From: Pacificimonas flava | Lineage (GTDB): Bacteria > Pseudomonadota > Alphaproteobacteria > Sphingomonadales > Sphingomonadaceae | Reading direction: 5' to 3' | DNA length: 64,000 nucleotides | Assembly (NCBI RefSeq): GCF_000342165.1 | Contig: NZ_AMRV01000003.1 | Location: 1 to 64,000, forward strand | Part shown: piece by piece, positions 8,704-18,308 of the stretch | How positions within the stretch are numbered: position 1 is the stretch's first letter | Layout: each line of letters begins with the position of its first letter | Notes under the pieces: model-generated | The model's input: only the letters and a program-made list of their open reading frames with translations | Database searches by the model: none | What the model was told of the DNA's origin: nothing | Position numbers and translations under genes: made by a program

Positions 8704-9357
8704 GTGGGCCGACCCTGTTTCAAGATCGAACGCACCTTTCCCGCCCCCCTTGCCGGGGTGGATGAGGCTGGCTGCGCGCCGCTGGCCGGGCCGGTCGTCG
8801 CTGCCGCCGTCGTGCTCGACCGCGACAATTTCCCGCGCGGCCTCGACGATTCCAAACGCGTGCCGCCGGCGCAGCGGGAAAAGCTCTACGACCGGCTGCA
8901 CGAGCGCGCCCGGGTCGGCGTCGGCATCGCCAGTGTCGAGGAGATCGACCGGCTCAACATCTTCTGGGCGCGCATGCTGGCGATGACGCGGGCGGTCGAG
9001 GCGCTCGGCTTCGATCCCTTGTTCGTGCTGGTCGACGGCAATCGCTGCCCCGACTGGTCGCGCCCGTCGAAGGCGATCGTCGCGGGCGACGCCCGGTGCC
9101 GGTCCATCGCCGCGGCGTCCATCGTGGCAAAGGTGACGCGAGACCGGATCATGGGGGAGCTGGACGCCGAATGTCCGGGTTTCGGCTGGGCAAGCAATAT
9201 GGGCTACCCCACCCCCGCCCATAAACGCGCGCTCGTCGAGCTGGGCCCGACCCGCCATCACCGCCGCAGTTTCGCGCCCGTGGCCCAGCGCTGGCTCGAC
9301 CTGGAAGGCCGCGCGCCCGCGCCGCCCATGGCAGGAAATGCAGCGATAGAGTCCTGA
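8704..9357 (+). CDS. rnhB: Ribonuclease HII
   Basis: RNase HII cuts 5' of ribonucleotides embedded in DNA and starts ribonucleotide excision repair. The 217-residue product has family length and acidic active-site residues Asp20 and Glu21 (GVDEAG), LDDSKR and VDGNRCPDW, plus AAASIVAKVTRDR and the late H-R-R-SF block. The residues after DEAG read Gly23-Cys24-Ala25, where most of the family has Gly-Arg-Gly, the motif that reads the junction ribonucleotide. I start at GTG 8704, which gives the typical short N-terminus. Its ribosome site is weak, so coupling to thiD 11 bp upstream is likely. Confidence 0.93.
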   Translation: MGRPCFKIERTFPAPLAGVDEAGCAPLAGPVVAAAVVLDRDNFPRGLDDSKRVPPAQREKLYDRLHERARVGVGIASVEEIDRLNIFWARMLAMTRAVEALGFDPLFVLVDGNRCPDWSRPSKAIVAGDARCRSIAAASIVAKVTRDRIMGELDAECPGFGWASNMGYPTPAHKRALVELGPTRHHRRSFAPVAQRWLDLEGRAPAPPMAGNAAIES

Positions 9358-9398
9358 CGGACACACACACAAGGTCTAGCGTGTGGCGCGCGCGGCCC

Positions 9399-9462
9399 GA
9401 CTCTAGGTCTTGTGATCAAGCCTGATAATTCGACTCAGCGAATCGCGCTAAATCCTTGACTC
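9399..9462. promoter_or_regulatory. Cluster of four GANTC sites upstream of ccrM
   Basis: GANTC occurs at 9399-9403, 9432-9436, 9440-9444 and 9458-9462, all in the 183-bp gap before ccrM. The last site sits within a -35-like TTGACT. GANTC is the sequence CcrM methylates. In Caulobacter, GANTC sites in the ccrM promoter tie transcription to the methylation state of the replicating locus. I do not see a clear TTAA-N7-TTAA CtrA box. Confidence 0.7.
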
Positions 9463-9528
9463 CGTTCATTCCGTCGCTTGACCCGCAGCCCCCGCGCCCG
9501 CAGGTTCCGGCGCCTTGGCAGCGATTGA

Positions 9529-10623
<1,095 letters not shown>

Positions 10624-10692
10624 GGGCTGGCAGCCCCGCAGCGAACACGCGCGCGTTTGCCTCGGCGGCGTCTCCGCCGTAATCCCGCTCTC

Positions 10693-12951
10693 ATGACGAC
10701 ACGCCTTCTCGCCGCTGCGCTCTGCACGGCTGCCGCCCTCCCCTCGTTCAGCGCCCCTGCCGCCGCCGAGGATCTCACGCTCGAGCGCCTGTTCGCCAGC
10801 CCCGACCTCTCCGGTCCTGTGCCGCGAGAGGTGAAGCTGTCCCCCGACGGCCGCTTCGTCACGCTGCTGAAACCGCGCGCCGAGGACCGGGAGCGCTTCG
10901 ACCTGTGGTCCGTCGACACCGAAACCGGAAAGGAGGCGATGCTGGTCGACTCCACCGCGCTCGACACCGGCGATGCCCTGTCCGAGGAGGAGCGCATGCG
11001 CCGCGAGCGGGCGCGCATCGGCAATCTGAAGGGCATCGTCGCCTATGACTGGGCACCGTCCGGCGATGCCGTCCTCGTGCCCGTGTCGGGCGACCTGTTC
11101 CTCGCCCGCCTGGGCGGCCAATCGCGCGCAGCCGGCGATGCCGCTGGCGAGGTCAGGCGCCTGACCGACACGCCCGGCACCGAACTCGACGCGCAGGTGT
11201 CCGCGGACGGCGGCTATGTCTCCTACGTCATCGACCAGGACCTTCACACCATCGACCTCGCCAGCGGCGCGGACCGCGTCGTCGCGGACGGCGAGGGTAC
11301 GGTCAGCTGGGGCGTCGCCGAATTCGTCGCGCAGGAGGAGATGGACCGCGACACCGGCCATTGGTGGGCGCCGGACGACAGCCGCCTTGCCGCCGCCCGC
11401 GTCGACGAGGCACCGGTGGAGATCGTCACCCGCACCGCCATCGGCGCGGAGGGAACGCGCGTCTACGACCAGCGCTATCCCGCCGCCGGCACGCCCAACG
11501 CCGTCGTCGACCTGTTCGTCATGGACCCGGACGGCGGCGACCGTGTGGAGGTCGACCTGGGCGACAATGACGACATCTATCTCGCCCGCGTCGACTGGGC
11601 GCCCGACGCCTCCGCCCTCTACGTGCAGCGCCAGTCGCGCGACCAGAAGACGCTCGACATGCTGCGCGTCGACCCGGAAACCGGCGCCAGCGAGGTTCTG
11701 TTCACGGAGACCGCGGAAAACTGGCTGAACCTCCACAGCAACCTCCACATATTGGAGGGCGGCGACCTGATCTGGACGTCGGAGCGGGACGGCTTCTCGC
11801 ATATCTACCGCTGGCACGACGGCACGTGGCAGCAGCTGACGCGCGGGCCATGGCGCGTGTCGGAGATCGAGGCGGTGGACGAAGCCGGGGACCGCATCCT
11901 CTTCACCGCCAACAGGGACACACCGCTGGAGGACCAGCTCTACAGCATTCCCCCGACCGGCGGAGAGCCGGCGCGCCTGACGGAGGCGGGCTACGACAAC
12001 GAGATCCGCATGGACGATGCGGGCCGGCGTATGCTCGTCACCCGCTCCGCCCCCACCCAGCCGCCGCAAACCTATCTAGCGGACGAGGATGGGACGCGCA
12101 TCGTCTGGATCGAGGCCAACCCGCTGGGCAAGGGCGCGCCCTACACCCCCTATCTGCCCAGTCACGAGGTGCCCGAATTCGGCACGCTGGCAGCAGCGGA
12201 CGGCAGCGCGCTTCAGTACAAGCTGCTCTCGCCGAAACGGCAGGCCGGCAAACGCTACCCCGTCTTCGTGCAGGTCTATGGCGGCCCCGGCGCCGGGCGG
12301 CAGGTAAAGCGCAACTGGGCGAGCGCCGCGCCGCTGCAGCAATGGCTGGTCGACAATGGCTGGATCGTCTTTTCCATCGACGGCCGCGGCACGCCCGACC
12401 GCGGCAAGGCGTTCGAGGATCAGATCGCCCGCGCCATGGGCACGGTCGAGGTGGAGGACCAGCTTGCCGGCCTCACCTGGCTGAAGGCGCAGGATTTCGT
12501 CGACCCCGACCGGATCGCCGTCAATGGCTGGTCCTATGGCGGCTACATGACGCTGCGGCTGCTGGAGGCGGCGCCCGGCGCCTATGCCGCCGGCGTCTCC
12601 GGCGCGCCCGTCACCGACTGGACGCTGTACGACACGCATTACACCGAACGCTATCTGGGCGACCCCAACGCGGACCCCGCCGTCTATCCAGCGGCCGGCG
12701 CGCTGGCGAACGCCGACAGGATCGCCGACCCGCTGCTGCTGATTCACGGCATGGCCGACGACAATGTCGTCTTCGAAAACTCGACCGTGCTGATGGGCGC
12801 GTTGCAGTCGGCGGGCGTCCCCTTCGACCTGATGGTCTATCCCGGCGCCACCCACCGCGTGTCGGGGGAGGGCCGCGACGTGCACCTGTGGCGCACCATC
12901 ACCCGCTTCCTGAACCGGGAGGTGAAGAACCCGCCGACCGCACAGCCATAG
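10693..12951 (+). CDS. Secreted S9 family dipeptidyl-peptidase (DPP4 type)
   Basis: A 752-residue serine peptidase with a Sec signal peptide (about 1-26, ending in APAAAED), an eight-bladed propeller domain to about residue 500, and a C-terminal alpha/beta hydrolase domain. The triad is Ser614 in GWSYGGYM, Asp in ADDN (689/690) and His721 in ATHRVSG. A double-Glu motif for the substrate amino terminus is present in VAQEEMDRDTGHWWAPDD. It probably removes X-Pro or X-Ala dipeptides in the periplasm. The start is ATG 10693, just before the signal peptide. The gene stands alone and is followed by a REP hairpin. Confidence 0.94.
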   Translation: MTTRLLAAALCTAAALPSFSAPAAAEDLTLERLFASPDLSGPVPREVKLSPDGRFVTLLKPRAEDRERFDLWSVDTETGKEAMLVDSTALDTGDALSEEERMRRERARIGNLKGIVAYDWAPSGDAVLVPVSGDLFLARLGGQSRAAGDAAGEVRRLTDTPGTELDAQVSADGGYVSYVIDQDLHTIDLASGADRVVADGEGTVSWGVAEFVAQEEMDRDTGHWWAPDDSRLAAARVDEAPVEIVTRTAIGAEGTRVYDQRYPAAGTPNAVVDLFVMDPDGGDRVEVDLGDNDDIYLARVDWAPDASALYVQRQSRDQKTLDMLRVDPETGASEVLFTETAENWLNLHSNLHILEGGDLIWTSERDGFSHIYRWHDGTWQQLTRGPWRVSEIEAVDEAGDRILFTANRDTPLEDQLYSIPPTGGEPARLTEAGYDNEIRMDDAGRRMLVTRSAPTQPPQTYLADEDGTRIVWIEANPLGKGAPYTPYLPSHEVPEFGTLAAADGSALQYKLLSPKRQAGKRYPVFVQVYGGPGAGRQVKRNWASAAPLQQWLVDNGWIVFSIDGRGTPDRGKAFEDQIARAMGTVEVEDQLAGLTWLKAQDFVDPDRIAVNGWSYGGYMTLRLLEAAPGAYAAGVSGAPVTDWTLYDTHYTERYLGDPNADPAVYPAAGALANADRIADPLLLIHGMADDNVVFENSTVLMGALQSAGVPFDLMVYPGATHRVSGEGRDVHLWRTITRFLNREVKNPPTAQP

Positions 12952-12963
12952 GGGGTGGCTATC

Positions 12964-12979
12964 CCGGCGAACGCCGGGA
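12964..12979. repeat. REP-like hairpin after the S9 peptidase gene
   Basis: CCCGGCG-AA-CGCCGGG is a perfect 7-bp palindrome about 12 bp beyond the S9 peptidase stop. A partial second arm (ATGGGTCCCGG) lies near 13027, close to the end of the convergent DUF1810 gene. It may stabilise or end both transcripts, but no T-run follows. Confidence 0.55.
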
Positions 12980-13041
12980 CCGACGCCATAGCGGCCGGAG
13001 CCCTCGCAGGCGCCGCCAGACGGGTCATGGGTCCCGGCCGC

Positions 13042-13455
13042 TCAAAGCCGTTCCAGCGTCGCGGGGTCGCGCACGCCGCCGAACCACCGTTCCAGCGCGT
13101 CCGAAAACCCCGCGCCGCCGCCCGCCGCTTCGAACAGCGTCAGCGACGACCGCAGTTTCGCCGCGTCCACTGGCCCGAACACCCGCCCCGCATCGGACTC
13201 ATCCACCCCCTCCAGCGCGGCAAGGCATTCGCGCAGCCGCGCCCCCAGCACGGGATGCGCCAGATAGGCAGCCGCCTCCGCCGTTCCGGACAGCGCGTAG
13301 CGCCGCGCCATGTCGCTCTGGCCCAGTCCGGCGATCTGCGGAAACACGAACCACATCCAGTGGCTGCGCTTGCGGCCCGCACTGAGTTCATCGAGCGCCT
13401 GTGGATAGACGCCGGCCTGCGCCTTGATGAACCGCTCCAGGTCATAATCTTGCAC
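13042..13455 (-). CDS. DUF1810 family protein
   Basis: A 137-residue soluble protein that matches the DUF1810 family along its whole length: YDLERFIKAQ at the N-terminus, the hallmark GRKRSHWMWFVFPQIAGLG, MARRYAL, and YLAHPVLGARLREC. Its function is not established. The GTG at 13455 is preferred because GGGAGG lies 5 nt upstream and the frame then begins exactly where the family does; upstream frame to 13569 has no support. The gene is monocistronic and divergent from leuC, whose start lies 94 bp away. Confidence 0.9.
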   Translation of the reverse strand: MQDYDLERFIKAQAGVYPQALDELSAGRKRSHWMWFVFPQIAGLGQSDMARRYALSGTAEAAAYLAHPVLGARLRECLAALEGVDESDAGRVFGPVDAAKLRSSLTLFEAAGGGAGFSDALERWFGGVRDPATLERL

Positions 13456-13549
13456 GCAAACCTCCCGCCACACATGGTCAGCATCTCTACGCGCGGACGA
13501 AGCAGCAGTTTCTTGACCCGCCGCCCGGGCCGCGCCAAATCCCCGCCCC

Positions 13550-14965
13550 ATGGCCACGAAACCGCGCACGCTTTACGAGAAAATCTGGGACGCCCACACC
13601 GTCGAACGGCGGGATGACGGCACCAGCCTCATCTATATCGACCGCCATCTGGTGCACGAGGTGACGAGCCCGCAGGCGTTCGAAGGCCTTCGCCTCGCCG
13701 GCCGCCCCGTGCGCCGCCCCGACCTCACCCTTGCCGTGCCCGATCACAATGTGCCGACGGAGGGGCGCGAACGGCCCATCGCCGACCCCGCCTCCGCGCA
13801 GCAGGTCGCCCTCCTTGAGCGGAACTGCGCCGAATTCGGTGTCGAGCACATCGCGATGACCAGCCGCGATCAGGGCATCGTCCACATCATCGGCCCGGAA
13901 CAGGGCTTCACCCTGCCCGGCACGACCATCGTCTGCGGCGACAGCCACACCGCCACGCACGGCGCGTTCGGCGCGCTCGCCTTCGGCATCGGCACGTCGG
14001 AGGTGGAGCATGTGCTGGCGACGCAGACGCTGCTCCTGAAACAGGCGAAGACCATGGCCGTCACCGTGGACGGCACGCTGGGCTTCGGCGTCTCGGCAAA
14101 GGACGTGACGCTCGCCATCATCGGCCATACCGGCGCCGGCGGCGGCACGGGCCATGTCATCGAATATCGCGGAGAGGCGATCCGCGCCCTGTCGATGGAG
14201 GGGCGCATGACCCTCTGCAACATGGCGATCGAGGGCGGCGCCCGCGCCGGCCTCGTAGCGCCGGACGACACCACCTTCGCCTATGTGAAGGGCCGCGACC
14301 GCGCGCCGGCCGGCACGGACTGGGACGCCGCGCTCGCCTGGTGGCGCACCCTGCCGACCGACGAGGGCGCCGCCTTCGACCGGGAGGTGCGCCTCGACGC
14401 CGCCGCCATCGCGCCGCAGGTGAGCTGGGGCACCAGCCCGGAAGATGTGCTCCCCATCACCAGCAGTGTGCCCGCGCCCGGCAGCTTCGCCGATGCCGGC
14501 AAACGCGCCGCCGCGGAAAAGTCGCTGGCCTATATGGGCCTCTCGCCCGGCACGGCGCTCTCGGACATTCCCATAGAGCATGTCTTCATCGGTTCCTGCA
14601 CCAATGCCCGCATAGAGGATCTGCGCGCCGCCGCCGCCGTCGCCAAGGGTCGCCGCCGCGCGGACGGCGTGAAGCACGTCATGATCGTCCCCGGATCCGG
14701 CCGCGTGAAGGCGGAGGCGGAGGCAGAGGGTCTCGACCGCATCTTCCGGGAGGCGGGCTTCGACTGGCGCGATCCCGGCTGCTCCGCCTGCCTCGCCATG
14801 AATCCCGACAAGATCCCGTCCGGCGAACGCTGCGCCTCCACCTCCAACCGCAACTTCGTCGGCCGACAGGGCCCCGGCGCCCGCACCCACCTGATGAGCC
14901 CCGCCATGGCCGCCGCCGCCGCCATCACCGGCCGCATCACGGATGTGCGCGAGTTGATGGGGTGA
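13550..14965 (+). CDS. leuC: 3-isopropylmalate dehydratase large subunit
   Basis: LeuC with LeuD isomerises 2-isopropylmalate to 3-isopropylmalate in leucine synthesis. The 471-residue product is of normal length and keeps the three 4Fe-4S cysteines: Cys350 (GSCTNAR), Cys411 and Cys414 (GCSACLAMN). Substrate motifs [11 protein letters not shown] and [10 protein letters not shown] are also intact. The ATG at 13550 has no obvious ribosome site. In most genomes leuC is next to leuD; here 643 bp intervene, holding a broken DUF559 gene and two palindromic repeats. Confidence 0.97.
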   Translation: MATKPRTLYEKIWDAHTVERRDDGTSLIYIDRHLVHEVTSPQAFEGLRLAGRPVRRPDLTLAVPDHNVPTEGRERPIADPASAQQVALLERNCAEFGVEHIAMTSRDQGIVHIIGPEQGFTLPGTTIVCGDSHTATHGAFGALAFGIGTSEVEHVLATQTLLLKQAKTMAVTVDGTLGFGVSAKDVTLAIIGHTGAGGGTGHVIEYRGEAIRALSMEGRMTLCNMAIEGGARAGLVAPDDTTFAYVKGRDRAPAGTDWDAALAWWRTLPTDEGAAFDREVRLDAAAIAPQVSWGTSPEDVLPITSSVPAPGSFADAGKRAAAEKSLAYMGLSPGTALSDIPIEHVFIGSCTNARIEDLRAAAAVAKGRRRADGVKHVMIVPGSGRVKAEAEAEGLDRIFREAGFDWRDPGCSACLAMNPDKIPSGERCASTSNRNFVGRQGPGARTHLMSPAMAAAAAITGRITDVRELMG

Positions 14966-15011
14966 AGATGGAGAGGCCGGAAAAACCCTCCCGCGCCTCG
15001 GAGGCTGGAGG

Positions 15012-15092
15012 ACCCTCCCCGACCCCTCCCTTCCAGGGAGGGGAGAAGACCAGCGCGTTCCCCTCCCTGGAAGGGAGGGGCTAGGGGAGGGT
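15012..15092. repeat. Palindromic element, copy 1 (81 bp)
   Basis: The outer ends are ACCCTCCCC and GGGGAGGGT. Inside lies a perfect 22-bp inverted repeat (15023-15044 with 15059-15080) around a 14-base loop. It is nearly identical to copy 2 at 15474-15555, with about five differences including one base of length. It carries the TAG that interrupts the DUF559 frame. Confidence 0.85.
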
Positions 15093-15473
15093 CGACCCGC
15101 GACGACCACCGAAAACCACCCCACCAGAAAAACCCGCCGCTTCAATCCCGAAACCCTCACCCGCGCCCGCGAAAAACCGCGCGCAGCTCACCCCCGCCGA
15201 AACGCGTCTCTGGTCCGCGCTCCGCGCCGGCCAGCTCGCCGGCCTCAAATTTACCAAACAGGCGATCTTCGAACCCTACATCGCCGACTTCGCCTGCCGC
15301 GCCGCCCGCCTGATCGTCGAGATCGACGGCGACAGCCACGCATTCCGGCAGGATTACGATGAACGCCGCACCGCGTTTCTCGCCGCGAAGGGCTACCGCG
15401 TCATCCGCTTCACGAACGCCGACGTGCTCGAAGCGCTGGATTGGGTCCTGCACGAGATAGCGCAGGCTGCAAA

Positions 15474-15555
15474 ACCCTCCCCCAACCCCTCCCTTCCAGA
15501 GAGGGGAGAAGAACAGCACGTTCCCCTCCCTGGAAGGGAGGGGCTAGGGGAGGGT
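15474..15555. repeat. Palindromic element, copy 2 (82 bp)
   Basis: This is the same element as at 15012-15092, in the same orientation, with one extra base and a few substitutions, one of which breaks the inner palindrome. It falls in a different codon phase, so it is read through without a stop as the C-terminal tail of the DUF559 frame, just before leuD. Confidence 0.85.
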
Positions 15556-15608
15556 CACGCAACCGCCCCCACCGAAACCGCCCCAAAAGCCCCAAAGCGA
15601 CCCCACCC

Positions 15609-16229
15609 ATGACCCCCTTCGACACCCTCACCGGCACCGCCGTCCCCTTCGGCCTCGAAAATGTCGACACCGACATCATCATCCCGGCCAAATATCTGAA
15701 GGCGGTGACGCGCACCGGCCTCGGCCGGGGCGCGTTCGATTCCATCCGGTCGGCGGACCCGGACAACATCTTCGACCGGCCCCGCTACGCCGGCGCGCCG
15801 ATCCTGATCGCGGGCGACAATTTCGGCTGCGGGTCGAGCCGCGAGCACGCGCCCTGGGCTCTGACCGACATGGGTTTTCGCGCCGTGATCGCGCCCAGTT
15901 TCGCGGACATCTTCGCCGGCAACTCCTTCAAGAACGGCATGTTGCTGGTGGAACTGCCGCAGGAGCAGGTCGACCGTCTGATGGCGGTGGCGGAAACGGA
16001 CGACATCACCATCGACCTTGAAAATCAGGTGGTGACGACGCCGTTTCAGGACCGCTTCGCCTTCGACATCGACCCCTTCCGCAAGCACTGCCTGCTGAAC
16101 GGCCTGGACGAAATCGGCCTGACGGAGGCGCTGACGCCCGCCATCGACCGGTATGAGGGGCGGATCGCGGACAGCTTCCCGTGGCTCGGCGGTGCAGCGG
16201 GCCGCACCGATACGGAGCGCGCCCGCTGA
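15609..16229 (+). CDS. leuD: 3-isopropylmalate dehydratase small subunit
   Basis: LeuD is the swivelling small subunit of isopropylmalate isomerase and carries part of the substrate site. The 206-residue product has typical length, with [25 protein letters not shown] at the N-terminus (quoted here as the conserved V-D-T-D-I-I-I-P core), the [17 protein letters not shown] loop and [13 protein letters not shown]. The ATG at 15609 overlaps the TGA of the upstream DUF559 frame (ATGA). The stop may overlap a CTG start of the metallophosphoesterase gene. So the leuC-leuD pair is split by foreign material but the small subunit is intact. Confidence 0.96.
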   Translation: MTPFDTLTGTAVPFGLENVDTDIIIPAKYLKAVTRTGLGRGAFDSIRSADPDNIFDRPRYAGAPILIAGDNFGCGSSREHAPWALTDMGFRAVIAPSFADIFAGNSFKNGMLLVELPQEQVDRLMAVAETDDITIDLENQVVTTPFQDRFAFDIDPFRKHCLLNGLDEIGLTEALTPAIDRYEGRIADSFPWLGGAAGRTDTERAR

Positions 16230-17050
16230 AACGCGCACTCATCGTCGTCGCGGCGCTTCTGGCAGTGGCCGCGGCACTCCTTGGCTATATGAGCTCGGTC
16301 GCCCGGCGCGATCCGGTGGTGCGAGAGGCGAGCGTGCCGTTCCTGCCGCCCGGATCGGCGCCTGTGCGCGTGCTCATCGCCAGCGATTTTCATGTCGACG
16401 AGCCCGACATGCCGCCCTCCCGCCTGGCCGGCATCGTCCAACAGATGAACGCGCTCGAACCCGACCTCATCCTCCTCGCCGGCGACTATATGTCGGAGGA
16501 GGCGCGGTCGGAGCAGCATTATACCGCCGCCCAGGCCGTCGCGCCGCTCGGCGCCCTCCGCGCCCCGCTGGGCGTCATCGCCGTGCCGGGCAACAATGAT
16601 CACGGCGTCGGCATCGCGCCCTTCGCGCCGGCGTTCGCGCGCGCAGGCATCACATGGCTGCGGAACGGCCATGTGCGGCGCGGCGGCCTTTGGATTGTCG
16701 GCGTCGACGACCGCTACAGCCACCATGACGACTGGACCGCCGCCTTTGCCGGCATTCCGGAAACGGACGAGGTGATCGTCCTGACCCATGGTCCCGACCT
16801 CATCCCCCGCCTGCCGCCCCGAGCGCAGATCGTCGCCGCCGGTCACACGCATTGCGGGCAGGTGGTGTTCCCCCTCATCGGCGCCCTCTCCTACGAATCC
16901 AATTATGGCGACCGCTACGATTGTGGGCATTTGAAGGAAAACGGCCGCGACATCTTCATCGGCGCGGGGCTCGGCACCAGCATGGCGCCGCTGCGTCTGG
17001 GCGCCGTTCCCGACATGTGGCTCGTGACGCTGACCCCGAAACCGGAATGA
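16226..17050 (+). CDS. Membrane-anchored metallophosphoesterase
   Basis: A calcineurin-like phosphoesterase of about 274 residues with one N-terminal membrane segment ([18 protein letters not shown]). All dimetal motifs are present: ASDFHVD, LAGDYM, PGNNDH, LTHGPD and AGHTHCGQ. It resembles the YkuE/YaeI group, some of which act on UDP-2,3-diacylglucosamine or other lipid-linked phosphates; the substrate here is unknown. The start is uncertain. CTG 16226 overlaps the leuD stop as CTGA and has ACGGAG about 8 nt upstream; GTG 16181 is the only ordinary start upstream and lies well inside leuD. The active-site face should be periplasmic. Confidence 0.82.
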   Translation: MKRALIVVAALLAVAAALLGYMSSVARRDPVVREASVPFLPPGSAPVRVLIASDFHVDEPDMPPSRLAGIVQQMNALEPDLILLAGDYMSEEARSEQHYTAAQAVAPLGALRAPLGVIAVPGNNDHGVGIAPFAPAFARAGITWLRNGHVRRGGLWIVGVDDRYSHHDDWTAAFAGIPETDEVIVLTHGPDLIPRLPPRAQIVAAGHTHCGQVVFPLIGALSYESNYGDRYDCGHLKENGRDIFIGAGLGTSMAPLRLGAVPDMWLVTLTPKPE

Positions 17051-17188
17051 CGCACCCCTTCCAAAATAGGATTGCGGCCCGCATGGTCGGCGGCGTGATT
17101 GCGTTCAGGTCCTCCACACCGCACGCCATGCGGATGCACCGAAATTTCAGCCCTTCCCTCGCACGCGCACGCGCGGCGAGTGTCCAAA

Positions 17189-17224
17189 CTGTCAACTTCG
17201 CCGATCCGGACACCTGTCAACTTC
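17189..17224 (+). promoter_or_regulatory. Direct repeat upstream of leuB
   Basis: CTGTCAACTTC occurs at 17189-17199 and again at 17214-17224, a 25-bp period, within 65 bp of the leuB start. GTGTCC and GGACAC flank the first copy as an inverted pair. The spacing suits a two-site operator, but I recognise no regulator. On the minus strand each copy contains TTGACA. Confidence 0.35.
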
Positions 17225-17252
17225 CGGCCGGCAAACAGCGGAAACAGCGTTC

Positions 17253-18308
17253 ATGACGAAAACTCTCCTCCTACTCCCCGGTGACGGCATAGGCTCCGAA
17301 GTGACGGCGGAGGTGCGCCGCATCGTCGACGCCCTCGGCCTCGATGTGACATTGCAGGAGGCGCGCTTCGGCGGCGCGGCCATCGACGCGGACGGCGTGC
17401 CCGTGACGGACGAGACGGTGGCCCTCGCGCTTGCCGCCGACGCGGTGCTGATGGGCGCGGTCGGCGGGCCGAAATGGGCCGGCCAGTCCTTCGATACCCG
17501 GCCGGAGGCAGGCCTCCTTCGCCTGCGGGAGGCGATGAACGTCTACGCCAATCTGCGGCCCGCGCGCTGTTTCGCGGCGCTGGCGGACGCCTCCAGCCTG
17601 AAACGCGAACTCGTTGAGGGGCTCGACATCATGTTCGTCCGCGAACTCGTCGGCGGCGTCTATTTCGGCAAGCCGCGCGGCATAGAGATGCTGGCGAATG
17701 GGGAGAGGCGCGGCCTCAATTCCCATCATTACACCACCGGCCAGATCCGGCGCGTGGCCCGCACCGCCTTCGAGCTTGCCAAGGGGCGCACGGGCCGCGT
17801 CTGCTCGGTCGAGAAATCGAACGTGATGGAGGCGGGCCTTTTGTGGCGGGAGGAGGTGCAGCGCCTGCGCGACGAGGATTATCCCGAAATCGAGCTGACG
17901 CACATGCTGGCCGACAATTGCGCCATGCAGCTCGTCAGGCAGCCGAAGCAGTTCGACACCATCCTCACCGACAATCTCTTCGGCGACATGCTCTCCGACG
18001 AGGCGGCGATGCTGACCGGCTCGCTCGGCCTGCTGCCCTCGGCCGCGCTGGGGGAGGCTGGGCGCCCGGGCCTCTACGAGCCGATCCACGGCTCCGCGCC
18101 CGACATTGCCGGCCAGGGCCTCGCCAACCCCTCCGCCGCCATCCTCAGCCTCGCCATGGCGGTGCGCCACAGCTTCGGCGAGGAGCGCACGGCAGAACGG
18201 ATCGAGCGGGCCGTCGAAACCGCGATCGAGGGCGGCACCCGCACCCGCGACATCGGCGGCGGCGCCTCCACCGCCGAGATGGGGCAGGCGATCGCCGCCG
18301 CGCTTTAA
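17253..18308 (+). CDS. leuB: 3-isopropylmalate dehydrogenase
   Basis: LeuB oxidises and decarboxylates 3-isopropylmalate with NAD+ to 2-ketoisocaproate. The 351-residue product shows [20 protein letters not shown], the arginines of [15 protein letters not shown], the family mark [13 protein letters not shown], the metal-binding [15 protein letters not shown] and the NAD loop [19 protein letters not shown]. The ATG at 17253 has no clear ribosome site. A 42-codon reading frame from ATG 17128 ends in a 4-nt ATGA overlap with it. LeuB converges on pgeF, and the two stop codons share TTAA at 18305-18308. Confidence 0.97.
   Translation: MTKTLLLLPGDGIGSEVTAEVRRIVDALGLDVTLQEARFGGAAIDADGVPVTDETVALALAADAVLMGAVGGPKWAGQSFDTRPEAGLLRLREAMNVYANLRPARCFAALADASSLKRELVEGLDIMFVRELVGGVYFGKPRGIEMLANGERRGLNSHHYTTGQIRRVARTAFELAKGRTGRVCSVEKSNVMEAGLLWREEVQRLRDEDYPEIELTHMLADNCAMQLVRQPKQFDTILTDNLFGDMLSDEAAMLTGSLGLLPSAALGEAGRPGLYEPIHGSAPDIAGQGLANPSAAILSLAMAVRHSFGEERTAERIERAVETAIEGGTRTRDIGGGASTAEMGQAIAAAL

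Larger units (their letters stand above)
14968..15612 (+). pseudogene. DUF559 endonuclease-domain gene broken by an in-frame TAG
   Basis: An in-frame reading from ATG 14968 runs through the first copy of an 81-bp palindromic element and meets TAG at 15082-15084. The same frame continues to TGA 15612. The second part holds a recognisable DUF559 (Vsr-like nuclease fold) domain: LTPAETRLWSALRAGQLAGL, FEPYIADFAC, LIVEIDGDSHA and [17 protein letters not shown]. Between the TAG and that domain there is no ATG, GTG or TTG. After the domain, the second copy of the element is read as a tail rich in Pro, Gly and Glu, ending in a 4-nt ATGA overlap with leuD. The gene is either dead or needs amber readthrough or a non-standard start. 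Confidence 0.75.

Noticed and set aside
17128-17256. Leucine attenuator upstream of leuB
   Set aside because: The candidate leader peptide has only two leucines, not a run, and I see no terminator/antiterminator pair.
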